The notes under the pieces were generated by a model. It made no database searches and was not told the origin of the DNA. It saw only the letters and a list, made by a program, of their open reading frames with translations. Of a stretch of DNA of 64,000 bases, positions 56,231 through 64,000 are shown piece by piece. How positions within the stretch are numbered: position 1 is the first letter of the stretch; the number at the start of each line of letters is the position of its first letter. Both the position numbers and the translations under genes were made by a program. Source of the stretch: Companilactobacillus baiquanensis (lineage in GTDB: Bacteria; Bacillota; Bacilli; Lactobacillales; Lactobacillaceae); assembly GCF_003946605.1 (NCBI RefSeq), contig NZ_RHOQ01000004.1, positions 1 through 64,000 of the forward strand, in the 5' to 3' direction.

Positions 56231-57421
56231 TTATTTCTTGATATTTTTATCTTCTTTTGGTTCTTGCAACTCTTTGATATCTTGTTCGTCATACCAAGTT
56301 GAATTACGTTTGAACCAATTAAAGATCCTCGTACAAATAATTTTCAAAATTGCAAATATTGGAATACCAGCGATCATCCCGATCAAACCAAACATCCCTG
56401 CTGATACTAGCAAAACTAAAATAGTCGTCACTGGATGCATCTGCATTTTATTACCCACAATAATTGGTGAAATAACACGCGTCTCTATTGTCTGCTCTAC
56501 GATAAAGACGATCAAAACTTTGATCACCATTGCTGGAGCTACAAAGGCGGCAATAACTAATGATGGAATTAAAGCCAGTGTTGATCCAACATATGGAATC
56601 AGATTCAAAATACCCGCGGCGATTCCAAGGATCAAAGCGTATCTTTGACCAATGATCAAATAACCAACAAAAAACATTACCGCAACCCAAAATGCAACGG
56701 TCAGCTGCCCTGTAATATAAGAACTAAGTGATTGACTCATTTCCGACAACATATCTTCTGCTGATGGACGCAATCTTGTTGGAACAAATCTAACTACTGA
56801 TTTCTTAAACCTTTTATCATCTTTTAGCATGAAGAACAAAATAAATGGTGCCGTAAGTAAGATAACTATCACATTTGTAACTACACTCAATGCTGACCCA
56901 ATGTTGTTAAACGTTTGCGGTAAAATATGATCGATCGACTTTTCAAAGTTAGCACTGAATTTAGCATTTGCTTCTGCTAAACGACTCTTAAATACATGGA
57001 GCTTTGGATCTTTAAAAAGATCTTGCAGACTTTTATTGAGAGAATCCCAATACTGCGGCCAATTTTTCACCAATGAATCGACTTGGTTTTGAACAAATGG
57101 AATCAGTGACATAACACCCCAAATTAATAATGCCGTAATGATAATAAAGACAAACGCTATCGAGATAACGCGTTTAACGTGGAATTTATCCTCTAAAACA
57201 TTAATAAGTGGATTAATTAAGTAGTACAGTATCAAAGCTAATATTACAGGTGGCATCGTTATGCCCAAAATTTGATTTATAGGTGTGAAAACAAATTTTA
57301 TCTTTGAAAATAGGAAAACTATTAGAAAGACTAAAAATATATTCAACAGAATAACTGTTAATTGATTATTTAAAAACCATCGGTAAAATAAACTTTTATC
57401 TTTTTGGGGAGATTCCTTCAT
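56231..57421 (-). CDS. AI-2E family transporter (YtvI/PerM-like permease)
   Basis: A 396-residue membrane protein of the AI-2E transporter family with about eight helices in the pattern two, a large soluble loop (residues 110-170, ending before LSVVTNVIVILLTAPFILFF), then the conserved GQRYALILGIAAGILNLIPYVGSTLALIP. Members are linked to autoinducer export, sodium/proton antiport or general permease roles; which applies here is unknown. Divergent from the lactonase gene. Confidence 0.87.
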   Translation of the reverse strand: MKESPQKDKSLFYRWFLNNQLTVILLNIFLVFLIVFLFSKIKFVFTPINQILGITMPPVILALILYYLINPLINVLEDKFHVKRVISIAFVFIIITALLIWGVMSLIPFVQNQVDSLVKNWPQYWDSLNKSLQDLFKDPKLHVFKSRLAEANAKFSANFEKSIDHILPQTFNNIGSALSVVTNVIVILLTAPFILFFMLKDDKRFKKSVVRFVPTRLRPSAEDMLSEMSQSLSSYITGQLTVAFWVAVMFFVGYLIIGQRYALILGIAAGILNLIPYVGSTLALIPSLVIAAFVAPAMVIKVLIVFIVEQTIETRVISPIIVGNKMQMHPVTTILVLLVSAGMFGLIGMIAGIPIFAILKIICTRIFNWFKRNSTWYDEQDIKELQEPKEDKNIKK

Positions 57422-57450
57422 ATTATCACCTGTTTACTTATTCATAATAA

Positions 57451-57478
57451 TTGGTTTAATGCATTTATAATGTATACT
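57451..57478 (+). promoter_or_regulatory. Promoter of the lactonase gene
   Basis: TTGGTT (57451-57456), 16-base spacer, TATACT (57473-57478), 25 bases before the ATG. A second TATAAT-like element lies inside the spacer. Confidence 0.5.
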
Positions 57479-57503
57479 ATACAATGTTTGGAGGTAATTA
57501 TAA

Positions 57504-58517
57504 ATGTTAGAAAAGGTGCTACTAAGTGGCTACACCAACAAAGGACTAGGAATTTATCAAGCAGAACTTGATACTGAAGCAAAAAATCTTTCAGAACCAA
57601 CGCCCTTGATCAATATAGCTGGTCCTACTTATATTGATGTTACAAACGATTTAAAATTGATCACACTTGTCAAAAAAGACGGTAAAGGTGGGATTGCTGT
57701 CTATGATATCAATTCTGATCCTAAATTGCTGGATGAAGATATTTCAGAAAAGACTTCTCCCTCTTACGTAAAGTTTGACGCTAGTCGTAATTTGATTTTT
57801 AGTTCGTACTTTCATTTAAGCAAGGTTAAAATTGACCATTTGTCAAATGAAGGAAAAATTGAAAATTACGCTACTTTAAACTTTGAAGGGTCTGGACCAA
57901 GACCTGAACAAGATCAATCAAAACCACATTACAGTGCTTTAACTCCAGATGGAAAACTAATTATTTGTGATTATGGTGCCGATCGTATTTATATTTATGG
58001 ATTGGATGATCCCAAAAATCCTAAATTATTAAACGAATACATCGTCCCTAGTGGCTATGCACCAAGACATTTAGTTTTTCATCCAACTGAATCATATTTG
58101 TACGTTGCATGTGAACTATCATCAAAGGTACTTGTTTTAGAATATGATGCTAAAAGTTCTCGATTAACATTAGTAGATGAAGTCGATGCGGCTAAAGATG
58201 AACAAAAAAATACAACTGCAGCTATTCGTATTAGTAACGATGCTAAATTTCTTTATGTTTCAACTAGAGGAGCAGATTCAATTGCTATATTCTCAGTTGA
58301 TCCAGATGGTTCAAGATTAAAGAAGATCGATACCATCAAAACTAAAGGCAAAGGACCAAGGGACTTCGATCTCGACCCTTCACAGAATTTTGTATTAGCA
58401 GCAAATCAAGATAGCGACAATTTAACACTCTATAAAAGAAATACTAGAAAGGGAATTTTAACAATTATCGCTGATGATATTGCTATTCCTGAGTGTGTAT
58501 GTGTACACTTTATCTAG
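57504..58517 (+). CDS. Lactonase family protein, 6-phosphogluconolactonase-like (seven-bladed propeller)
   Basis: A 337-residue cytosolic beta-propeller protein of the YbhE/Pgl-type lactonase family. Repeats with P-H-x3-F/L patterns (KPHYSALTPDGK, APRHLVFHPTESYLYVACEL, GKGPRDFDLDPSQNFVLAANQ) are seen. In E. coli the homologue hydrolyses 6-phosphogluconolactone in the pentose phosphate pathway. GGAGG precedes the ATG. It is followed by uppP after 30 bases without a terminator. Confidence 0.88.
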   Translation: MLEKVLLSGYTNKGLGIYQAELDTEAKNLSEPTPLINIAGPTYIDVTNDLKLITLVKKDGKGGIAVYDINSDPKLLDEDISEKTSPSYVKFDASRNLIFSSYFHLSKVKIDHLSNEGKIENYATLNFEGSGPRPEQDQSKPHYSALTPDGKLIICDYGADRIYIYGLDDPKNPKLLNEYIVPSGYAPRHLVFHPTESYLYVACELSSKVLVLEYDAKSSRLTLVDEVDAAKDEQKNTTAAIRISNDAKFLYVSTRGADSIAIFSVDPDGSRLKKIDTIKTKGKGPRDFDLDPSQNFVLAANQDSDNLTLYKRNTRKGILTIIADDIAIPECVCVHFI

Positions 58518-58547
58518 TTTTAATTAATATTAGGAGAAAATTTTATA

Positions 58548-59387
58548 ATGTTCATTGAAATAATAAAAACTATTATTCTGGGTATTATTGAAGGTTTTAC
58601 TGAATTTCTACCAATCAGTTCAACTGGACATTTATACTTAGCCGATGAGTTTGTTAAATTAAATGAGTCAGCCGCCTTTATTCATATGTTCATGGTTGTT
58701 ATCCAATTTGGTGCGATATTGGCAGTTATCTTAATTTATTTCCACAAGCTCAATCCTTTCTCACCAAGAAAATCTAGTCACGAAAAGAAATTAACTTGGA
58801 ATATTTGGTTCAAAGTTTTAATTGCTATTATTCCTTCTGTTGTGATCGGATTTCCATTAAACGATTGGATGGATGCCCATTTAACTAGTTGGCAAGTAAT
58901 TGCTGCCACTCTTTTGATTTATGGTATTTTATTCATCGTCGTTGAAAACTACTTTAAAAACAAACGTCCACAAGTAACTGATCTTGATAACCTTTCCTAT
59001 AAGACCGCCTTTGAAATTGGACTTTTCCAAGTTCTATCTTTAGTTCCAGGTACATCACGTTCTGGTGCAACTATTTTAGGTGGTATCTCAATTGGTACGT
59101 CAAGATTTGTAGCAACTGAATTTTCATTCTTCTTGGCTATCCCAACAATGTTTGGTGCTAGTTTATTGAAAATTCTAAAGTATTTCAAAAACGGAAATAC
59201 TTTCACATCTAGCCAAGCTATCATCTTACTTATCGGTACTTTTGTATCATTTGTAGTAGCTTATGTATCAATTAAATTCTTATTGAATTATATTAAAAAC
59301 AATGATTTCAAGGCATTTGGTTGGTATAGAATTATCCTAGCTGTTATTGTTATCTTATACTTTGGATTCTTTAAAGCTTTCATCTAG
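58548..59387 (+). CDS. uppP: Undecaprenyl-diphosphatase UppP (BacA)
   Basis: A 279-residue membrane enzyme with about eight helices that regenerates undecaprenyl phosphate for peptidoglycan and teichoic acid synthesis and gives some bacitracin tolerance. The two catalytic motifs are intact: [17 protein letters not shown] near residue 15 and [10 protein letters not shown] near residue 168. TAGGAG precedes the ATG. It has its own terminator. It serves the same lipid carrier as TagO in this window. Confidence 0.96.
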   Translation: MFIEIIKTIILGIIEGFTEFLPISSTGHLYLADEFVKLNESAAFIHMFMVVIQFGAILAVILIYFHKLNPFSPRKSSHEKKLTWNIWFKVLIAIIPSVVIGFPLNDWMDAHLTSWQVIAATLLIYGILFIVVENYFKNKRPQVTDLDNLSYKTAFEIGLFQVLSLVPGTSRSGATILGGISIGTSRFVATEFSFFLAIPTMFGASLLKILKYFKNGNTFTSSQAIILLIGTFVSFVVAYVSIKFLLNYIKNNDFKAFGWYRIILAVIVILYFGFFKAFI

Positions 59388-59388
59388 A

Positions 59389-59410
59389 ACGCCATCTGGC
59401 GTTTTTTTTA
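59389..59410 (+). terminator. Terminator of uppP
   Basis: AACGCC-ATCT-GGCGTT followed by a T-run. Confidence 0.9.
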
Positions 59411-59431
59411 TGAAAAAAATTAACGGGAGAA

Positions 59432-60079
59432 GTGATTATTATTTTTAAAGAAATTGCAGTAGAAAACTTTACCAATATTCCTCAAGCCGTTTTGGCCGGT
59501 GCCAATCGTATTGAATTGAACGATAACTTATCTGAAGGTGGAACTACTCCTAGTTTTGGAGTTCTTCAAGAAAGTACAAAATATCTTCAAGAAAAATCAA
59601 TTCCTCTAGTCGAAATGATCCGTCCACGCGGCGGTGACTTTGTTTATAACGATTTAGAAATAAAAATGATGGAAGCAGATTTGTTTGAAGCTCAAAAATT
59701 AGGTGTAGACGCTGTTACTTTTGGAGCTTTGACTCAAAATGGAGAAATCGATTCTGACGCTATGGAGCAATTGATTGCCGCAAGTGCTGGTATGCAAATA
59801 GTATTCCATATGGCATTTGATGATATATCACCTGATAAACAAAAAGAAAGTATAGATTGGTTAGTAGAACATGATGTTGATCGAATACTAACACACGGTG
59901 GTCCATTTGAGATCTCAATCATGGATAATCTCGACAACATTAAACAATTAATTGACTATGCAGACAATCGCATTACGATCTTGCCTGGCGGTGGTATCAC
60001 ATACGAAAATTGTGATGAAATAGCCTCTAAACTAGGTGTTAAAGAATTGCATGGAACACGTTTAATAGACTTAGCATAA
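59432..60079 (+). CDS. cutC: CutC family protein (copper homeostasis type)
   Basis: A 215-residue TIM-barrel protein of the CutC family; FKEIAVENFTN, GANRIELNDNLSEGGTTPSFGV and EMIRPRGGDFVYND are diagnostic. Its link to copper in bacteria is disputed and the reaction is unknown. No ATG or TTG precedes the conserved start: GTG at 59432 lies only one or two bases after GGGAGA. Since GGGAGAAGTGAT could itself be an extended ribosome site, initiation at one of the following ATT codons (59438 or 59441) is possible. The exact start is therefore unsure. Confidence 0.88.
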   Translation: MIIIFKEIAVENFTNIPQAVLAGANRIELNDNLSEGGTTPSFGVLQESTKYLQEKSIPLVEMIRPRGGDFVYNDLEIKMMEADLFEAQKLGVDAVTFGALTQNGEIDSDAMEQLIAASAGMQIVFHMAFDDISPDKQKESIDWLVEHDVDRILTHGGPFEISIMDNLDNIKQLIDYADNRITILPGGGITYENCDEIASKLGVKELHGTRLIDLA

Positions 60080-60087
60080 TTACGAAA

Positions 60088-60136
60088 AAAAACAGACCTA
60101 GTAGTCCAAAAATCGGATTAATAGGTCTGTTTTTTG
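60088..60136. terminator. Bidirectional terminator between cutC and mgtE (hairpin family, copy D)
   Basis: AACAGACCTA pairs with TAGGTCTGTT and continues through TA and TCC/GGA with mismatches; T-runs on both strands. The loop side contains AAAATCGGATTA, as in copy C. Confidence 0.85.
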
Positions 60137-60154
60137 TATGTGTTTGATAAATTT

Positions 60155-61528
60155 TCATGCCCCCACAAATGATTGTAAGAACATACCAGCAATACTGAAA
60201 TAAATTAAAACACTAGTTAAGTCACTCAAGGTAGAAATAAAAGGTCCACTGGCAACGGCTGGATCAAAACCAAAACTAGACATCAGCATTGGAATCAAGC
60301 TACCTGCCAAATTAGCGACCGTTATAGCGGCACACATTGCCAATCCTATAACCATTCCTAAGATAAAGTTATGTTTCCAAAAACCGACTAGCAGTAGTAC
60401 TGATGCCCCCGTTACAACGCCAGTAATAAAACCAGTCAATAATTCTTTACCGACTAACTTGAAAAACTCATTGCGGTTTATTTCTTCCACAGCAAGCCTT
60501 CTAACTGCAACGGCCAGACTTTGCGTACCGGCATTACCAGCGGTACCAGTTATCGTGGAAATAAAAACAGCTAATATACTTGCTTCAGCAAGTAAGTTTT
60601 CATAATGATTGATCAAAGTTGCTGTGATCATACTAAGCAGTAACAATGTTATCAACCAAGGTAAACGTTTCGATGCCGCCTTTACTGGATTATCCTGAAC
60701 GGTCTCATCTACACTAACACCGGCAAGTCCTGAATAGTCTTGCAATGATTCATCATCGATAACTTCAATAACATCATCAACCGTAACAATACCAACCATT
60801 TGATTCGAGTGATCAACAACAGGAACGGCCAAGAATTCGTAATCTCTAAAAACTTGAGCAACCTCTGCTTGTTCAGCATCAACGTTAACTGTAATAATAT
60901 CTGAATTCATATTGTCTTTTAAAGTTGCATTATCATCTAACATGATCAAATCACGCAAAGACATAACTCCAACTAAATCATCATGATCATCTAAAACATA
61001 TAAATAATAAATCGTTTCGGCAGTTTCAGCGAATCTTTTCAAATTACCAATTGCTTCTTTAGCTGTCTCAAACTCATGAAATCTCACGTAGTCAGTGGTC
61101 ATAATACCACCGGCGGTTTCAGTATCATAGTGGAGTAATCCACGTAAATTATTGGCATCCGCTCGAGGCAACTGTCCTAAGAATCGATCTACATCCACCT
61201 TATCTAAATGCTCCAAAATATCGGCAGCATTATCGTCATACATATCATTTAACATCTTTGATGCATAACTTAGGTCCATTTCGTTTAAGTATTCTGGAAT
61301 TTCTGGTAGATCATCCTCAAGTGTATCGAACATGTCTCCCATTTCGTTTGGCTCAAGAATCGTGTAAATACTTAATCGTTCGTCCTTATCTAAGGTTAAG
61401 TAGAATGTACTCTGGTCATAAAAATGCATATCCAGATAAGTTTTTCTAAATCGTTTCTTATCACCCTTATCAAGATATCTTTTTAACTGGGTAAATTTTT
61501 CCTGCAGTCTTTTTTCATTTTCATCCAT
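60155..61528 (-). CDS. mgtE: Magnesium transporter MgtE
   Basis: A 457-residue magnesium channel. It has the N-terminal superhelical domain (1-135), two CBS domains (about 140-265) with the acidic magnesium-sensing residues, a connecting helix, and five membrane helices with the pore segment ITGTAGNAGTQSLAVAVRRLA. The CBS/N domains close the pore when cytosolic magnesium is high. The start ATG 61528 follows AAAGGGG, overlapping no gene but 5 bases after the rluA stop. No M-box riboswitch is visible nearby; it is the last gene of relQ-nadK-rluA-mgtE. Confidence 0.96.
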   Translation of the reverse strand: MDENEKRLQEKFTQLKRYLDKGDKKRFRKTYLDMHFYDQSTFYLTLDKDERLSIYTILEPNEMGDMFDTLEDDLPEIPEYLNEMDLSYASKMLNDMYDDNAADILEHLDKVDVDRFLGQLPRADANNLRGLLHYDTETAGGIMTTDYVRFHEFETAKEAIGNLKRFAETAETIYYLYVLDDHDDLVGVMSLRDLIMLDDNATLKDNMNSDIITVNVDAEQAEVAQVFRDYEFLAVPVVDHSNQMVGIVTVDDVIEVIDDESLQDYSGLAGVSVDETVQDNPVKAASKRLPWLITLLLLSMITATLINHYENLLAEASILAVFISTITGTAGNAGTQSLAVAVRRLAVEEINRNEFFKLVGKELLTGFITGVVTGASVLLLVGFWKHNFILGMVIGLAMCAAITVANLAGSLIPMLMSSFGFDPAVASGPFISTLSDLTSVLIYFSIAGMFLQSFVGA

Positions 61529-61533
61529 TGTTT

Positions 61534-62439
61534 TCACCCCTTTAACACACTTCTTAACAATACCATATCTGGGGGAATAGGTGCCGTTAATTTTAACAGC
61601 TTTTTGGTGACTGGATGTACAATTTGAAGTTGATAACAGTGCAATGCTTGGCGATTTATTCGAGGATCTTTTTTGAGACTATACATTTCATCTCCAATAA
61701 TTGGGTGCCCGATTGCTGATAAATGTACTCTAATTTGATGTGTTCGACCCGTCAATAATTTCAGTTTCAACATGCTATCTTTTTCATAATTTTCAATAGT
61801 TTCATAAACGGTTCTTGACTCTTTGCCAAGTTTATAATCAATAGTTCGTAAATAAAATGCCTCAGGATCGATTCCAATCGGCAAATCGATCAATCCTTTT
61901 GAAGGAGTAACCTTTCCATAGACAATTGCTAAATAAAACTTTTGAAAATCATTTGAATGTAAAATTTGGTCTAATAATGAGTGTGTATATGAATTTTTAG
62001 CAAATACCATCAAGCCAGAAGTATCTCGATCTAATCGTGTGACAAGATGGATCGATGAATTCTCGTGTTTTTCTTGCAGATAATATTTAACCATATTAGC
62101 AACCGTTTTACTTGTGCGGGCTTTAGCGGGAAGACTCGCTATTCCTGGCTGCTTATTGACGACTAATAAATACTTATCTTCAAAAATAACATCCAAATCA
62201 CCCTTCATAGGTTCGATTAAATCTGAAGGTTCTTCATCATTTAAAACGACTAAAAGCGTGTCTCCAATTTCCATTTTGAAATTAAAGTGTCTTTGTTTAT
62301 GATTAACATAAATTTTTCCACCTTTATTTTTCAAATTATGCAATTGGCTGGAGGAAAAGTTATGCTGAATCAAAAATTTTCTTAGAATCTTTTTATCTGT
62401 TTTTTGAATTATGAACTTTAAAAAACGATTATTCTGCAT
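61534..62439 (-). CDS. RluA-family 23S rRNA pseudouridine synthase
   Basis: A 301-residue pseudouridine synthase. The catalytic Asp lies in HLVTRLDRDTSGLMVFAKN, and the late motif TGRTHQIRVHLSAIGHPI is intact. The first 70 residues form an S4-like RNA-binding region (IKFLI-like helix, NKGGKIYVNHK). Target site among RluA/RluD types cannot be assigned. It overlaps the end of nadK by 11 bases, as in the usual nadK-rluA pair of Firmicutes. Confidence 0.93.
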   Translation of the reverse strand: MQNNRFLKFIIQKTDKKILRKFLIQHNFSSSQLHNLKNKGGKIYVNHKQRHFNFKMEIGDTLLVVLNDEEPSDLIEPMKGDLDVIFEDKYLLVVNKQPGIASLPAKARTSKTVANMVKYYLQEKHENSSIHLVTRLDRDTSGLMVFAKNSYTHSLLDQILHSNDFQKFYLAIVYGKVTPSKGLIDLPIGIDPEAFYLRTIDYKLGKESRTVYETIENYEKDSMLKLKLLTGRTHQIRVHLSAIGHPIIGDEMYSLKKDPRINRQALHCYQLQIVHPVTKKLLKLTAPIPPDMVLLRSVLKG

Positions 62440-63238
62440 CTTGACCTAGAAAGGCAGTCCCAACTCTAGTCCAGAAATGTCTATGACGATACTGGGCAAA
62501 CTGTGCTCGTTGACTATTTAATCGTATTGAGATCCTTTTAACTTTCATCAATTTAGTTGTAATTCCGTCACAACTAATAACATAATCATCAGCAACTTGT
62601 GGATAAAGATCTACTTGTTGATTGTGCGGAATTATAAGTGGTGAAGAGATCGTCCGATAAACACGATTATTGATCGAAGCCATCTCAACCATTTGAAAAA
62701 CACTGATTTTTGGATGGATCAACGCTCCACCGATTGCTTTAGAATAGGCTGTTGAACCAGTTGGTGTAGAAAAACACAGTCCATCACCACGAAAACTTTC
62801 AAAAAATTCCCCATCAATATCAACATTGGTTTTCATTGTCATTGAAGATAAACGACGGACGACAACTTCATTGATCGCTATTTCATGCAAATAACATCCA
62901 TCTTCACTCTCAACTCTGATATCGATCAAAGGATAGCTTGTTGAAGGGATCTTTTCTTTATATTCTTTAATTCTCTGTGTTAACTCCGGAATTTCTTGAT
63001 CTGTCCAATCAGAATAAAATCCTAAATGACCAGTATGAAGTGCTAAAAATTTTACCTTATCTAAATGATTTGCATAAGCGTGAAATGTACTTAAAAGGGT
63101 TCCATCCCCACCAACACTGATGACTAGATCAGGATTGCGGCGATACTCTTCTAATCCGAGATCTCTCAAGTCAGATCTGATTTTATCCCCGGCGATGACT
63201 GATTGTTCCTTATTATTATTATTGACCCAAAATTTCAT
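62429..63238 (-). CDS. nadK: NAD kinase
   Basis: A 269-residue cytosolic kinase making NADP from NAD. The GGDGTLLSTFHAY motif with its catalytic Asp, then the NE/D motif in AINEVVVRR and TPTGSTAYSKAIGGALIHP, are intact. Its ATG overlaps the relQ stop by one base (TAATG). Confidence 0.96.
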   Translation of the reverse strand: MKFWVNNNNKEQSVIAGDKIRSDLRDLGLEEYRRNPDLVISVGGDGTLLSTFHAYANHLDKVKFLALHTGHLGFYSDWTDQEIPELTQRIKEYKEKIPSTSYPLIDIRVESEDGCYLHEIAINEVVVRRLSSMTMKTNVDIDGEFFESFRGDGLCFSTPTGSTAYSKAIGGALIHPKISVFQMVEMASINNRVYRTISSPLIIPHNQQVDLYPQVADDYVISCDGITTKLMKVKRISIRLNSQRAQFAQYRHRHFWTRVGTAFLGQDAE

Positions 63239-63891
63239 TAATTTTTATCCTTCGTAGAATTATTGATATCTCGTTTACTATCTGTAAAATATTGTTGGGC
63301 ATCTTGAATTTCACCTCTGATTTTAGACATCTCTTCATCCAGCATAAAAGATGCTTCAGCGGCTCGCTTCAATCGTTCGTTTATTTCTTCTGGAAAATCA
63401 CCACGATATTTATAATTCAATGAATGTTCAATAGTAGACCAAAAGTTCATTGCTAAAGTTCTAATTTGAATCTCGGCAATAATATTTTTTTGACCTCTAG
63501 ATGTTTGAATGGGATATTCAATAACAACATGATATGAACGATAGCCACTAGGCTTACTATTGGCGATATAATCACGTTCTTCAATAACTTGCATATCTTC
63601 TCTAGAATGCAAAAGCTTAGCAACATCATAAATATCCTCTACAAATTGACACTGAATCCTGATTCCGGCAATATCTTGCATATCTTGTTCCAAAAGATCT
63701 TCTGTAATATATCTGCGACGCATTTTTTCTTTGATACTATCAACCGTTTTAACACGTCCAGTTACAAATTCAATTGGTGAATGTTCATTTTTCTCTAAAA
63801 ATTCTTTTCGTAAGTTTCGAAACTTCAGTTTAAGTTCGTCGACTGTTTGCGAATAGGGTATTAAAAACTCATTCCATTTAATTCTTGTCAT
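63238..63891 (-). CDS. relQ: Small alarmone synthetase RelQ (GTP pyrophosphokinase)
   Basis: A 217-residue single-domain (p)ppGpp synthetase. It has the synthetase core with GRVKTVDSIKEKMRRR, DIAGIRIQCQF, SGYRSYHVVI and EIQIRTLAMNFWSTIEHSLNYK, and lacks the HD hydrolase and regulatory domains of Rel. RelQ makes alarmones in response to wall or other stress and is not ribosome-bound. The start ATG 63891 follows AAGGTGG; longer in-frame codons lack a ribosome site. First gene of the operon; its promoter lies between 63892 and 64000 but only a TATATT-like -10 is clear. Confidence 0.95.
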   Translation of the reverse strand: MTRIKWNEFLIPYSQTVDELKLKFRNLRKEFLEKNEHSPIEFVTGRVKTVDSIKEKMRRRYITEDLLEQDMQDIAGIRIQCQFVEDIYDVAKLLHSREDMQVIEERDYIANSKPSGYRSYHVVIEYPIQTSRGQKNIIAEIQIRTLAMNFWSTIEHSLNYKYRGDFPEEINERLKRAAEASFMLDEEMSKIRGEIQDAQQYFTDSKRDINNSTKDKN

Positions 63892-64000
63892 ATTAACCCA
63901 CCTTACCACTCTAAATATATCGTAATTCGAACAAAGATTCACCTAAATAGCCAAATTGTTCTCTGGAGTTATTATTTTACCTTTTATAAGTTTGCTGTTA
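63892..64000. other. Upstream region of relQ, running to the window edge
   Basis: No start codon of a further gene is visible within these 109 bases. On the minus strand a TATATT (-10-like) precedes the relQ ribosome site by about 15 bases, without a clear -35. A plus-strand divergent gene may begin beyond the edge. Confidence 0.4.

Noticed and set aside
61528..61560. M-box magnesium riboswitch before mgtE
   Set aside because: mgtE follows rluA after 5 bases, leaving no room for a leader.
1..64000. CRISPR arrays, insertion sequences, tRNA or rRNA genes
   Set aside because: No regularly spaced repeats, transposase frames, cloverleaf-like stretches or conserved rRNA sequence were recognised by eye; a tool search could still find a short one.

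Overview
The window looks like a chromosomal core region of an AT-rich, low-GC Gram-positive bacterium of the family Lactobacillaceae. The gene order is typical of that group: rapZ-yvcK-whiA beside clpP, uvrB-uvrA, secA-prfB-phoPR-pst, and ftsK-ymfFHI-rodZ-pgsA-cinA-recA-rny-tagO. A very large surface protein ending in SLAP/GW-like repeats would fit Companilactobacillus or a close relative, but the genus is an inference. I saw no rRNA, tRNA, CRISPR array, insertion sequence or prophage.

Layout. Bases 1-3.6 kb hold the end of a zinc alcohol dehydrogenase and a 1079-residue secreted Ig-like surface protein. 3.7-8.9 kb: an IclR regulator divergent from KDPG aldolase, clpP with a CIRCE operator, a DHA2 drug exporter overlapping an ICMT-like membrane protein, and a TMEM175-type channel. 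8.9-17.7 kb: whiA/yvcK/rapZ, a short-chain dehydrogenase, and uvrA/uvrB behind a LexA box. 17.7-23 kb: an Atg22-like transporter paired with a phosphodiesterase, a small membrane protein, and an LPXTG adhesin with three SpaA/Cna-B domains. 23-28.5 kb: pgm, trxB, lgt, hprK, and a yvlD/pspC pair. 28.5-39.5 kb: phosphate uptake (phoU-pstB-pstB-pstA-pstC-pstS) under phoP-phoR, then prfB with its programmed frameshift, and secA. 39.7-43 kb: hpf, comFC-comFA, and divergent yigZ. 43-55 kb: tagO, rny, recA, cinA (C-terminal domain only), pgsA, rodZ, ymfI, ymfH, ymfF, ftsK. 55-64 kb: a DUF1149 gene, trmL with a structured leader, an AI-2E family permease, a lactonase, uppP, cutC, and mgtE-rluA-nadK-relQ.

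Together the genes form a housekeeping block: envelope building (lgt, tagO, uppP, pgsA, rodZ), DNA repair under SOS control (uvrBA, recA), phosphate sensing and uptake, carbon control (hprK, yvcK, pgm, KDPG aldolase with a possible cre site), and stress physiology (clpP, hpf, relQ). Starts are often TTG or GTG and were placed by the Shine-Dalgarno sequence. No gap between genes exceeds 300 bases.

I found no convincing new multi-gene system. The most unusual signals are non-coding: a dispersed hairpin family at transcript ends, a 60-base structured element near 8.1 kb, terminator hairpins abutting the ribosome binding sites of trmL and prfB, a cluster of GGTAT/ATACC half-sites in the tagO promoter, an operator-like inverted repeat before the phosphodiesterase-transporter pair, and a palindrome before recA that looks like both a LexA box and a terminator.
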